Below, piece after piece: positions 1-8,731 of a DNA stretch of 64,000 nt. The stretch covers positions 2,852,001-2,916,000 of the forward strand of contig OZ242009.1 of assembly GCA_965204715.1 (NCBI GenBank), read 5' to 3'. The first letter of the stretch is position 1. Every line of letters starts with the position of its first letter. Below the pieces are notes generated by a model. That model saw only the letters and a program-made list of their open reading frames with translations, had not been told where the DNA came from and made no database searches. The position numbers and the translations under genes were made by a program. The stretch is from CATOSP01 sp965204715. GTDB lineage: Bacteria; Chloroflexota; Dehalococcoidia; Lucifugimonadales; UBA3495.

Positions 1-682
1 ACAGTGCGCCATCGGTGAACACAGGGAGCAGCAGGCGCGTTCCGGCGGTCAGTTGCTTGATGTCCAGGTTGCCGCCGTTCTCCCGTGGCGGGATGGTGCG
101 CAGACCTTCCGAGGCGACAGTCTCACTGGCGGGGACTGCTCCGTTGGGTTCCGGGCCGAGCACGGCCCCTCCGCGGCGGAGCAGTTCGTCCTCCCGGAGC
201 AGCATCTCCTGTCGCAGCACCCGCGACGGCGCCACGCCTATGGTGCCCATGAAGGACGCGCCGGGGATACGCACGCCGGGCAGGTCAGGGGACTCGGCGT
301 ACCCGTCGGCAATGTTCCAGTGGACTACATGGGGTTCCAGGAAAACATCTCGCAGGAACCCGAAGCCGGGTATGATGGTGGTGAACCCCCAGCTTGCCGG
401 TTCGATTTCCAGGATGTTGACCTCCAGCAGGTCGCCGTGCGATGCCCCCTGTACGTAGACGGGACCGGTCAACGGGTGAACCAGGTTGAGGTCCACGTTG
501 GCCAGGTCGGCCGCAGTGGAAGCGGGAATTACGCCACCGTCCAGGGCGTTCCGGGTCTGGAGGACTACCTCTTCCCCCTCCGCGGCTTCAACGGCGGGCG
601 GTATGTCCGGGTGCCAGCGGTTGTGGCCCTTCTCCGGCTCATCGCCGCACCGCTTGGAATAGTCCAGTTCGATGCTTTTCAA
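1..682 (-). CDS. acetamidase/formamidase family protein, 3' end beyond window
   Basis: Hydrolyses short amides such as formamide or acetamide to ammonia and the acid (known for the FmdA/AmdA family). About 227 residues are visible, and the gene runs off the left edge, so the C-terminus is missing. Family-like stretches are HNRWHPDIPP near residue 20, the segment around VHPLTGPVYVQGA near residue 80, and GVRIPGASFMGTIGVAPS near residue 145. The start is taken as TTG at 682 because GGAGAGGG lies just upstream and no in-frame ATG fits better. It is divergent from the PLP enzyme at 890 across about 200 bases. Family assignment is secure; the substrate is not. Confidence 0.85.
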   Translation of the reverse strand, partial: MKSIELDYSKRCGDEPEKGHNRWHPDIPPAVEAAEGEEVVLQTRNALDGGVIPASTAADLANVDLNLVHPLTGPVYVQGASHGDLLEVNILEIEPASWGFTTIIPGFGFLRDVFLEPHVVHWNIADGYAESPDLPGVRIPGASFMGTIGVAPSRVLRQEMLLREDELLRRGGAVLGPEPNGAVPASETVASEGLRTIPPRENGGNLDIKQLTAGTRLLLPVFTDGAL

Positions 683-889
683 GTCCCTCTCCCTTGTGTC
701 CGGGTACGGCAGGCACACGCATTATAGCCCACTCAAGCCGGAGAACGTAGCCCCAAGCGGCAATAGCAGGTCCTTTTCGTTTTCACCGTTTTGCTGTCGT
801 CTGGCCGAATCTGGACATGCCCAGTTTCCAAGGCTATTATACGGGCCAGATTCCCTTAGTTAACATCCACGGAACGGAGGAGAAAGCCG

Positions 890-2038
890 ATGATGGCCGC
901 CGATTGGGGAGACATCTACAAGGAGTTGGGCGCAGTTCCCGTCATCAATGCCACGGGAAGCGTGACCATGCTGGGCGGCTCAACCCCCATTCCAGAAGTC
1001 AAGGAAGCCATTGACAAGGCCGACGGCGCGTATATCCCGTTGATGGAATTACAGGAACGGGCGGGCGCGGCCATTGCCCGCATGGTGGATGTGCCGGCTG
1101 CCTACATAACCTCCGGGGCCGGCTCGGCACTGATGCTGGCCACCGCCGCGGCCATGGCCGGGGATGACGACGACAAGATTCAACAGCTTCCCAACACGGA
1201 CGGTATGCGCAACGAAGTCCTCATCCAGACGAGGCAGCGCTACTGGTACGACCGCTGCCTCGAGCTGGCGGGGGCCAAGCTGGTCATGTTCGGGTCGGAG
1301 GAGCGGACCACGATGGAGGACCTGGAACAAGCCATCGGGCCCAACACCGCCGCGGTCCATTACTACGCCGTCGAGCAGTCCCCAGACCCGGATGCTCTCT
1401 CACTGGAGGATACTATTGCGGTTGCCCACGCCCGAGGAGTGCTGGTGACGGTGGACGCGGCGGGGCAGATTTACCCACTGGAGAACTTCGGCAAGTACGT
1501 CAGGATGGGCGCGGACTTCCAGTGCATCGCGGCCAAGTACCTGGGCGCCACCCAGTCCGTGGGCCTCGCCTTTGGCTCAGAGGAGATGATTCGCAAGATC
1601 GGCCTTCAGGCTTTTGCCAGCTACGAGGGCCGCAGGGTCCGGGGAGTGGGGCGTCCCCAGAAGGTTGACCGCCAGGAGATGATCGGCGCCGTTGCAGCCG
1701 TGAGGCACTGGATGACCATGAACCACGAGGACCGGCTGGCCGACGCGGAGCAGCGCAGCCGGTTGATCCTGGGCCTGATATCCGGCATTCCAGGGTTGAG
1801 GGCCGAGTTGATCGACAACGTGATCGGCCACCAGCCCTACGGCTTGAACATCTGGATAGACGCCCCTGTGGCGGGGTTCGACATCTACGACCTGCGGAAT
1901 AAGCTCAAGGAAGGAGACCCGCCGATCTGGACCAGAGTCAGGGACGAGGACGACTTCATTACGATCCACATGTTCGGCCTGAACCCCGGAGAGGACCGCA
2001 TCGTTGGCGAGAGGATAGCGGCCCTATTCAGGAAGTAG
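890..2038 (+). CDS. SelA-like PLP-dependent aminotransferase-fold enzyme
   Basis: A 382-residue fold-type I PLP enzyme of the SelA / D-glucosaminate-6-phosphate ammonia-lyase-like group. Its start, INATGSVTMLGGS, matches the N-terminal glycine-rich segment of that group. TVDAAGQIYP near residue 190 supplies the PLP-contacting Asp region. AAKYLGATQS near residue 210 holds the likely Schiff-base Lys, where SelA has a KLLGGPQ motif. ATG at 890 follows GGAGGAGAAAGCCG. No SelB or tRNA-Sec gene is in view, so selenocysteine synthesis is unlikely; a lyase or racemase acting on an amino acid is more plausible. It ends at a strong terminator. Confidence 0.82.
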   Translation: MMAADWGDIYKELGAVPVINATGSVTMLGGSTPIPEVKEAIDKADGAYIPLMELQERAGAAIARMVDVPAAYITSGAGSALMLATAAAMAGDDDDKIQQLPNTDGMRNEVLIQTRQRYWYDRCLELAGAKLVMFGSEERTTMEDLEQAIGPNTAAVHYYAVEQSPDPDALSLEDTIAVAHARGVLVTVDAAGQIYPLENFGKYVRMGADFQCIAAKYLGATQSVGLAFGSEEMIRKIGLQAFASYEGRRVRGVGRPQKVDRQEMIGAVAAVRHWMTMNHEDRLADAEQRSRLILGLISGIPGLRAELIDNVIGHQPYGLNIWIDAPVAGFDIYDLRNKLKEGDPPIWTRVRDEDDFITIHMFGLNPGEDRIVGERIAALFRK

Positions 2039-2072
2039 TCTTCGACTGGCCCAGTTCCAGCAGCAATGCACT

Positions 2073-2106
2073 GCCCCTTCTCTACCGAGAGTGAAGGGGC
2101 TTTTTT
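2073..2106. terminator. Rho-independent terminator between convergent genes
   Basis: GCCCCTTC and GAAGGGGC form an 8-bp stem, extended by TCT/AGA pairing in the loop, followed by TTTTTT on the plus strand. It lies between the end of the PLP enzyme and the end of the convergent molybdopterin-subunit gene, and may serve both. Confidence 0.85.
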
Positions 2107-2109
2107 ATC

Positions 2110-4362
2110 CTACTCAGCCCCGGTTGCCTTCCCCCGGATTGCCCGCAGCACCTTCTCCGGCGTGATTGGCAGGCTGGTCACTCTCGCCCCGACTGCGTCA
2201 TAGACCGCGTTGGCTATCGCTCCGGCCACGGGGACGTTGCTGCTTTCGCCGATGCCCTTGCTCTGGAACGGGGCAGGCCCGGTGGATGGTTCCAGCAAGA
2301 CCGTCTCCAGCCTGGGAATGTCCGGCATTGTCGGAATCTTGTAGTCCCCGAGGGTCAAATTCGAGATGCGCCCTTCCTCGGCGACCAATTCCTCCATCAG
2401 GGCGTAGCCCAGCCCCTGGATCACTCCGCCCTCAATTTGGCCCTGGTGGGTCATGGGGTTGATGATCGCGCCTACGTCGTGGACGGTCACTATCTTTTCG
2501 ACCCGCACCTGGCCCGTTTCCGGGTCAACCTCCACCTCCGCTACCTGGGTGCAGTAGGAAGTGACCGGAGAATTGGTCGCCGAGTAGGTCATCTCGCCGG
2601 TAATCGTACCCCCGGTCTCGGTGGTTACACGGGAGGTGACCTCCGTAATCGGGACTGTTTGTGCCGGAGTCCCCTCGATTACGAATGAACCGCTTTGCAG
2701 GGTGACGTGTTCCTCTTCAGTTTCGTACAGCCCCGCGGCATTTTGGACCAACTTCGCTTTAAGGTCCCTTGCCGCGCCCAGGGCCGTCTGGCCCGCGGTG
2801 TAAGTGACCCGGCTGCCGCCTGAGCCGGAATCGAAGGCCACAGCGTCGGTGTTCTGGACCGCGAAGCGCACGTCCTCCACCGGCACTGTCAACTCTTCCG
2901 CCACCACCTGCCGCAGCATGGTGTGGGCCCCGGTGCCCGTGTCCCACAGGGCCATGCGAATCTCCACTTTGCCCTCGGCGTCGATGGCAACGGATGCTTC
3001 AGACTGTCCCGCGCCCGGAGGCTGGTCGGAGATGGCCATGCCCCTTCCGACGTTGGGACGTTGCTTGGGCTGGCCCCATCCCGATGCCTGGGCGGCGCGG
3101 CGTATGGTCTCCTCGGCCCGGACTTCCTCCCAACTGCCGCCGGTGGGGGTCTCGTCGCCGGGACGGATGACGTTTCGCAGCCTGAACTCGTAGGGGTCCA
3201 AGCCAAGCGCATCGGCGATCATATCCATGTGCGATTCGACCGCAAAATGGACCTGCGGCTTGGCCGGGGCGCGCATGTGGCCACACGGAACGTTGTTGGT
3301 GTAGACCATATAGCTGTCGATGCTAACATGCGGCACCCGGTACGCCCCGCCAAGGTGGTCGGCCCCGCCAAGGTACACCCTGGGCTTGAACGCACCGTAA
3401 GCGCCGCTGTTGAAGACCACCGTTGCTTCCCTGGCCCACAGCGTTCCATCATTCTTGATGCCGGTCTTCAGCGTGATGTCGGCAGGGTGCCGGGGATTGG
3501 CCGCCATCAACTCCTGAAGGTAGTCCATGACCATCTTGACCGGGCGGCCGGAGTGGAGGGCAAGGTAGTAGCATAGGGGCGTGTCCATGAACGACCCCTT
3601 GCCCCCGAAGTCGCCGCCGATGCTGATGGGGTGCAGGGTTATCTGGTCTTCCGGCATGTCCCAGACTGCGGAAAGCTGGGAGCGCAGGTTGAAGGGGGCC
3701 TTGTTATTAACCCACATCTCCACCCGGCCCGAGTCGTCTACCCGGGCGACGCAGGCATGGGGTTCGATGTACCCCTGGTGCATAAGCTGGGCGGAAAACG
3801 TATGCTCGAACACCCGGTCCGACTCGCGGAAACCCCGTTCCACGTCTCCCTTGCCCCAACGGTTGTGGGCGAACACATTGTTGGTATGCGATGGCGGTTG
3901 GGGAAGGCCAACATAGGAAACCATGTCCGGGTGCAGGACCGGCGCGGAGGCTTCCATAGCCTCGGCTGACTCAAAGACAGCAGGCAGCTCCTCGTACTCC
4001 ACGTCGATCAGGAGCAGGGCCTCTTCTGCCGCGTCGGGGTCATCGGCGGCAACCGCTGCCACCTTCTCGCCGACGAACCGTACCCGGTCCCTGGCCAGCA
4101 CCGGGCAGTCCCGCAGCAGCCTGCCTACCAGTGCAGGCGGGATGTCCTGTCCTGTGAGCACGGCGCGTACCCCCGGCGCCTGCCGCGCCTTCGAAACGTC
4201 GATGTTGACGATGCGGGCGTGGGGGAGCGGGCTTCGCAGCACCTTCCCCCACAGCATCCCCGGCAGATCGACGTCCGCCGTGTATAGCGTCCGGCCAGAG
4301 ACCTTGTCTGGCCCCTCGGCGCGCGTTACCGGAGTCCCAACGGTGGTGAAGGCAGTGGTCAT
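2110..4362 (-). CDS. xanthine dehydrogenase family molybdopterin-binding subunit
   Basis: A 750-residue large subunit of the xanthine/aldehyde/CO dehydrogenase family, which hydroxylates aldehydes or N-heterocycles at a molybdenum centre. The N-terminal aldehyde oxidase hammerhead domain includes DKVSGRTLYTADVDLPGML. The Moco-binding part shows GGDFGGKG near residue 250 and KGIGESSNVPVAGAIANAVY near residue 705, which holds the catalytic Glu of the GxGE motif. ATG at 4362 is preferred to the GTG four codons upstream. The [2Fe-2S] and FAD subunits that normally accompany this protein are absent nearby, so partners must lie elsewhere. The substrate cannot be read from the sequence. Confidence 0.88.
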   Translation of the reverse strand: MTTAFTTVGTPVTRAEGPDKVSGRTLYTADVDLPGMLWGKVLRSPLPHARIVNIDVSKARQAPGVRAVLTGQDIPPALVGRLLRDCPVLARDRVRFVGEKVAAVAADDPDAAEEALLLIDVEYEELPAVFESAEAMEASAPVLHPDMVSYVGLPQPPSHTNNVFAHNRWGKGDVERGFRESDRVFEHTFSAQLMHQGYIEPHACVARVDDSGRVEMWVNNKAPFNLRSQLSAVWDMPEDQITLHPISIGGDFGGKGSFMDTPLCYYLALHSGRPVKMVMDYLQELMAANPRHPADITLKTGIKNDGTLWAREATVVFNSGAYGAFKPRVYLGGADHLGGAYRVPHVSIDSYMVYTNNVPCGHMRAPAKPQVHFAVESHMDMIADALGLDPYEFRLRNVIRPGDETPTGGSWEEVRAEETIRRAAQASGWGQPKQRPNVGRGMAISDQPPGAGQSEASVAIDAEGKVEIRMALWDTGTGAHTMLRQVVAEELTVPVEDVRFAVQNTDAVAFDSGSGGSRVTYTAGQTALGAARDLKAKLVQNAAGLYETEEEHVTLQSGSFVIEGTPAQTVPITEVTSRVTTETGGTITGEMTYSATNSPVTSYCTQVAEVEVDPETGQVRVEKIVTVHDVGAIINPMTHQGQIEGGVIQGLGYALMEELVAEEGRISNLTLGDYKIPTMPDIPRLETVLLEPSTGPAPFQSKGIGESSNVPVAGAIANAVYDAVGARVTSLPITPEKVLRAIRGKATGAE

Positions 4363-4439
4363 TGCAACTCTCACCCTATCCTGGGGTCAGTCTGAATGCC
4401 TGAGTTTCCAACTAAACGTTCCAGTTCTGGGTTGGTTGA

Positions 4440-5168
4440 CTACTCCTTCAGGTGCTGGTCGAACCAGGCCATCGTCTTGGCCCATGCGTCCCGGGCCGCT
4501 TCCGGTCGGTAGCTGGACCGGGCGTTGCAGTGGAAGCCGTGGCCGCACCCGGGGTACATGTGGAACTCGTGGTTCTTGCCCGCCGCGGTCAACGCGGCAT
4601 CGATTTGGTCCACGTCCGCTGGCGTTGGGTTGCCGTCATCCTCACCGAATAGTCCGAGGACCGGCGCGGTGATGTTCCCCGTCTGGTCGAAGGGAGACGG
4701 GCCGTCTCCGCCCAGGGCGTGCATAATGCCGCCGCCGTAATAGACCACTGCCGCGCTCAGTCCGGAGACTGTGCAGGCCGCCAGGTAGGAGACCCGGCCG
4801 CCGAAGCAGAACCCCACGATGCCGATCTTGTCCGACTGTACGAAGGGTTGGGCCTTCAGGTAGTCCACCGCCGCCTGCACGTCGGCCACGATTCCCGCGT
4901 CGCTGCACTGCTGCATACTGGCGATGGCGTTATCAAACTCTTCGTGCAGGCCCATCGTCATGCGGCCCTGCCGGTGGAACATGGCCGGGGCCAGTCCGAC
5001 ATAGCCCTGGGATGGAAGGCGGTCTGTGACGTACTGGATGTGGGAGTTCACTCCCCAAATCTCCTGGATAACAATGACCGCCGGGCTTGGTTCATTGCTT
5101 CCGGACGTGGTCAGGTAGGCTTCCATTGTTTCCCCGCCGACGTCGATATCGACCCAGTTTACCGGCAT
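4440..5168 (-). CDS. dienelactone hydrolase family protein
   Basis: A 242-residue alpha/beta hydrolase. The nucleophile elbow GFCFGGR near residue 122 carries the Cys typical of dienelactone hydrolases. The acid and base follow as FGEDDGNPTPAD and GCGHGFHC, completing a Cys-Asp-His triad. In characterised members this opens lactone rings during chlorocatechol breakdown, but many relatives act on other esters. TAAGGAGGA 5 bases before the ATG gives an excellent ribosome site. It lies on the same strand as the molybdopterin subunit downstream and the MFS carrier upstream, so a catabolic operon is possible. Confidence 0.9.
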   Translation of the reverse strand: MPVNWVDIDVGGETMEAYLTTSGSNEPSPAVIVIQEIWGVNSHIQYVTDRLPSQGYVGLAPAMFHRQGRMTMGLHEEFDNAIASMQQCSDAGIVADVQAAVDYLKAQPFVQSDKIGIVGFCFGGRVSYLAACTVSGLSAAVVYYGGGIMHALGGDGPSPFDQTGNITAPVLGLFGEDDGNPTPADVDQIDAALTAAGKNHEFHMYPGCGHGFHCNARSSYRPEAARDAWAKTMAWFDQHLKE

Positions 5169-5331
5169 GATGAGTCCTCCTTAAACGCGAGTGTATCGGT
5201 TGGAAACCGTGACCAGAGACTGGCCGCGCCCATTGTAACATGCGTCAACAGGCTATCCCCCGGGAGCGCGAGTCCACGGCTTGTCGTCGTGGGAGCATCC
5301 TTAAGGAGACGAACATTGTCGAGGTGACGGA

Positions 5332-6672
5332 TCAGCCAGCGGCCCCTTGGCTATAGGCCGATGACCGTGCCTCCGGCGGCAGCGTCTCTTCCCAGTTGGG
5401 TATCAGGTGGTGCGCCGTGTTCGGCAACGCCACTATTGAAATCACGCCTACCAGGCTGAGGCCGAAGGCCGCCCAGACCGCGCCGGTATAGCTGTCCATG
5501 TACTCCCACAGAAAACCGCCCAGGACCAGCCCCAGGGCCATGCCCATGCCGCCGCCCAGCAGTTGCCAGCCGTATGTCGTGCCCATCGGGGCGTTCCCGT
5601 AGTATTGCCGGTTGATTATCGGGAACGCAGTCATCTCCCCGCCGATGCCGATACCGAAGATCACAGCGAACAGGTAGAAGAACCACAGGTCATTTGCGAA
5701 CAGCAGCATCAATACCGGGAAGGTCTGGAGCGAGAAGCAAATGGCCATAACCCCCTTGCTCCCCAGCCTGTCGGCCGCAATCGGGACCAGGAACCGGGTG
5801 ACCGTGCTGACGATGGTCAGAGTCCCGTAAACGGCGGAGGCCGCGCCCAGGGATATGCCCCTCTCCACGGCCATTGCCACCAGTCCCATCAGGATGATGT
5901 TGTGCCCGGCGCAGCCCCAGAAGTGGATGCCGATCAGGTTCCAGAAGGCATGTGTGCGTTGCGCCTGCCGGATGAATGAGCTGGTCCTGACCTTGGCGAC
6001 GGGACCCTTCAACAATTCTTCGGTTGGCGCGTCTTGTGACGCTCCCAGGGGCCTCATGCCTACCGCGCCGGGTTCGTTGTGGAACAGGCGCATGAGCAGT
6101 AGCAGTATCACCCCTCCGGCGATTCCAGGCACCCAGAAGGTCATCTTCAGCCCCAGCCCCACAAGGCCGAACACCAGGAAGATGGCCAGGGCGGTACCCA
6201 ACCCCTGGATTCCCTGCATCGTGCCCATGGCGAGTCCGAGGTGGGTGCGGAACCACAGCGTCACGGCGGCTACCATCGGCACCTGGAAAATCGCCATCGC
6301 CGCAGCCAGGACAAGACCGTAGTAGAGGTAGAACTGCCATAGCTGGTCCATGACTCCGGTCATCACCATGCCGCCGACGAAGAGCACGATCCCCGCCAGC
6401 ATCACCTTGCGAACGCCATACCGGTCGCCAATCCAGCCGGCGACCGGGCTGAACAGGGCCGCACAGACCCACTGCAGGGCGAATGCGACGAAGATGGCGA
6501 AAATGCTCCAGCCCATTTCCGTCTGTAGGTGGGGGACGATAACACTGGTGGCGAACCGTATGGAGGAGGTGACCATCCACATGATGGAGCCTACCCCGAC
6601 AATCACCCATGCGTAGTGGATAGAGTGGTTTCCCACCGACAGTTCAGCCGGGCGAAGGTTGAGTTTCAGCAT
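5332..6672 (-). CDS. MFS transporter
   Basis: A 446-residue major facilitator superfamily carrier with about twelve hydrophobic segments, for example HYAWVIVGVGSIMWM at the N-terminus. The loop between segments 2 and 3 reads GWIGDRYGVRKVMLAG, the MFS signature. The central loop near residues 200-235 is charged, as usual for the hinge between halves. It resembles the oxalate/formate antiporter-like (OFA) branch, but the substrate is unknown. Its place between hydrolases suggests import of an organic acid or ester product. A second run, GSKGVMAICFS near residue 300, is the matching loop in the second half. Start ATG at 6672 follows GAGGACGGTGACGG. Confidence 0.88.
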   Translation of the reverse strand: MLKLNLRPAELSVGNHSIHYAWVIVGVGSIMWMVTSSIRFATSVIVPHLQTEMGWSIFAIFVAFALQWVCAALFSPVAGWIGDRYGVRKVMLAGIVLFVGGMVMTGVMDQLWQFYLYYGLVLAAAMAIFQVPMVAAVTLWFRTHLGLAMGTMQGIQGLGTALAIFLVFGLVGLGLKMTFWVPGIAGGVILLLLMRLFHNEPGAVGMRPLGASQDAPTEELLKGPVAKVRTSSFIRQAQRTHAFWNLIGIHFWGCAGHNIILMGLVAMAVERGISLGAASAVYGTLTIVSTVTRFLVPIAADRLGSKGVMAICFSLQTFPVLMLLFANDLWFFYLFAVIFGIGIGGEMTAFPIINRQYYGNAPMGTTYGWQLLGGGMGMALGLVLGGFLWEYMDSYTGAVWAAFGLSLVGVISIVALPNTAHHLIPNWEETLPPEARSSAYSQGAAG

Positions 6673-6870
6673 CCGTCACCGTCCTCACTGGGAACGGATA
6701 TTCTCCGCCGTTCTCCGGCCAGCCCGTATTTGTGGGCCGGATTCCCAGTGTCGTGGGGGCATTTTACCTGAGCCGTTGCCCGCTCTCAATGACAGACCTT
6801 GTGATACAATTCCGCTGCCTGGCCCCAATCGTTGAGAGTTAGCTGCCAGTCTCCAAAGAGGGGAGCGGAT

Positions 6871-8616
6871 ATGCCCGACAGTGTTTCGTTGAAAGTGGAG
6901 ACTAACCTGCCCGTGAAGATGCGGGACGGCATTGTCCTGTACGCCGACGTCTACAGGCCTGATGGCCCCGGACCATTCCCGGTGGTGCTGCAACGGACAC
7001 CCTACGACAAGTCTGCACCTGGGTCTTTCACCAACCTTGACCCTCTAAAGGCGGCCCGCAACGGCTATGCCGTGGTCATCCAGGACACCCGGGGCCGCTA
7101 TGCATCCGACGGCCAGTTCTACTGCTTCCGGGACGAGGTCAATGACGGCTACGACACGGTCGAATGGGCTGCGGCCCAGGCCTGGTCCACCGGCAAAGTG
7201 GGCATGTACGGGGCATCCTACGTGGGCGCAACCCAATGGCTGGCGGCGCTCTCCCGTCCGCCCCATTTGACCACCATCCTGCCCAACGTCACTGCCTCCA
7301 ACTACCACGAGGGCTGGACCTACCAGGGAGGCGCTTTTGAGCTGGGCTTCAACGTCTCCTGGACGCTTGCTCAGTTGACGCTGGCCAACTTCGGCGCCAT
7401 ATCATCGGTCAAGGACGTAGGCCCGGAGCGGCGCCAGCAGCTAATCGAAGCCGTCAACGGCATGGAATCTTCCTTTCTTCACTTGCCGACCAAAGAGCTT
7501 CCGCCGCTGCTGTACGGTCTCGCCGATTACTACTATGACTGGCTGGCCCACCCGGAGTACGACGATTACTGGAAGGCCCTGTGCATAGAAGACAATCACT
7601 CCCGGCTGGGCGTACCCGCATACAACATCGGGGGCTGGTATGACATATTCCTGGGAGGCACCATCCGTAACTTCCTGGGCATGCGGTCCAACGGCGGGAC
7701 CGACGACGCCCGGCGCGGCCAGAAGCTGCTCATAGGCCCCTGGCAGCACAGTTCCCGCGGCACCAGCGTGGTCGGGGACCATTACTTCGGCCTCGCCGCC
7801 GATGCGATGGCCGCCGATCTGGACGGCGTTCACCTGCGCTGGTTCGACTACTGGCTCAAGGGGATAGACAACGGCATCCTTGACGAACCGCCAGTCCGCA
7901 TCTTCGTCATGGGCGACAACGTCTGGAGGGACGAGCAGGAATGGCCGCTGGCCAGGGCGCAGAACACTGATTACTACTTCCACAGCAGGGGGAAGGCCAA
8001 CTCCCTTCACGGCGACGGGGAGTTGAGCGCCCAGCCGCCGGGAGAGGAACCGCCCGACGTTTACCTGTACAACCCGGCAGACCCCACGCCAACCCGCGGC
8101 GGCGCTCTCTGTTGCAACCCATACTTCGCCGCCAACGGCGCATTCGACCAGCGGGACATTGAGGCCCGGCCCGACGTCCTGGTCTATACGACGCCGCCCC
8201 TGGAGCAAGACCTGGAAGTGACCGGCCCGGTAACCGTGTCCCTGTGGGCGGCCACTTCAGCTACCGACACCGACTTTACAGCCAAGTTGGTCGACGTGTG
8301 CGAGGACGGCTGCGCCCGCAACCTGACCGACGGCATAATCCGCGCCCGCTACCGGGAGTCCACTTCCCTGGCGAGCGTGGTGGAGCCGGGCCGCGCCTAT
8401 CTCTACACCATCGACCTGTGGGCCACCAGCAACGTGTTCCAGCAGGGCCACCGCATCCGGGTGGAAATCTCCAGCAGCAACTTCCCCCGCTTCGACCGCA
8501 ACACCAACACTGGAAGCGTCATTGCCGGAGACGCGAATTTCAAGCCCGCTCTTCAGACGGTGCTGCACGACGCGGAACACCCCTCGCACATCACGTTGCC
8601 AGTGGTTCCCAGATAA
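6871..8616 (+). CDS. CocE/NonD family hydrolase
   Basis: An X-Pro dipeptidyl-peptidase/cocaine-esterase type serine hydrolase of 581 residues. The N-terminal alpha/beta domain begins with VKMRDGIVLYADVYRP. The nucleophile elbow GMYGASYVGATQ contains the Ser near residue 115, and GPWQHSS near residue 290 carries the likely catalytic His. The C-terminal third, from about residue 370, is the jelly-roll domain (LVYTTPPLEQDLEVTGPV). ATG at 6871 is chosen over an upstream alternative because GAGGGGAGCGGAT precedes it. It acts on esters or amides; the natural substrate is unknown. It is probably co-transcribed with the hydantoinase-like gene 115 bases downstream. Confidence 0.9.
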   Translation: MPDSVSLKVETNLPVKMRDGIVLYADVYRPDGPGPFPVVLQRTPYDKSAPGSFTNLDPLKAARNGYAVVIQDTRGRYASDGQFYCFRDEVNDGYDTVEWAAAQAWSTGKVGMYGASYVGATQWLAALSRPPHLTTILPNVTASNYHEGWTYQGGAFELGFNVSWTLAQLTLANFGAISSVKDVGPERRQQLIEAVNGMESSFLHLPTKELPPLLYGLADYYYDWLAHPEYDDYWKALCIEDNHSRLGVPAYNIGGWYDIFLGGTIRNFLGMRSNGGTDDARRGQKLLIGPWQHSSRGTSVVGDHYFGLAADAMAADLDGVHLRWFDYWLKGIDNGILDEPPVRIFVMGDNVWRDEQEWPLARAQNTDYYFHSRGKANSLHGDGELSAQPPGEEPPDVYLYNPADPTPTRGGALCCNPYFAANGAFDQRDIEARPDVLVYTTPPLEQDLEVTGPVTVSLWAATSATDTDFTAKLVDVCEDGCARNLTDGIIRARYRESTSLASVVEPGRAYLYTIDLWATSNVFQQGHRIRVEISSSNFPRFDRNTNTGSVIAGDANFKPALQTVLHDAEHPSHITLPVVPR

Positions 8617-8731
8617 GCGCCCCACGGGACCGCGACCACGTCTTGACAAAATCATTGGATTGACCGGACTCTCACTTCGCCAGCACCGACCGGTCACGTT
8701 GAGCACCTTCCTAATCCGAAGGAGGACGAAA

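Noticed and set aside
53..727. Long plus-strand open frame over the acetamidase gene
   Set aside because: The minus strand encodes a clear acetamidase/formamidase here; the plus frame is its antisense shadow and has no protein-like features.
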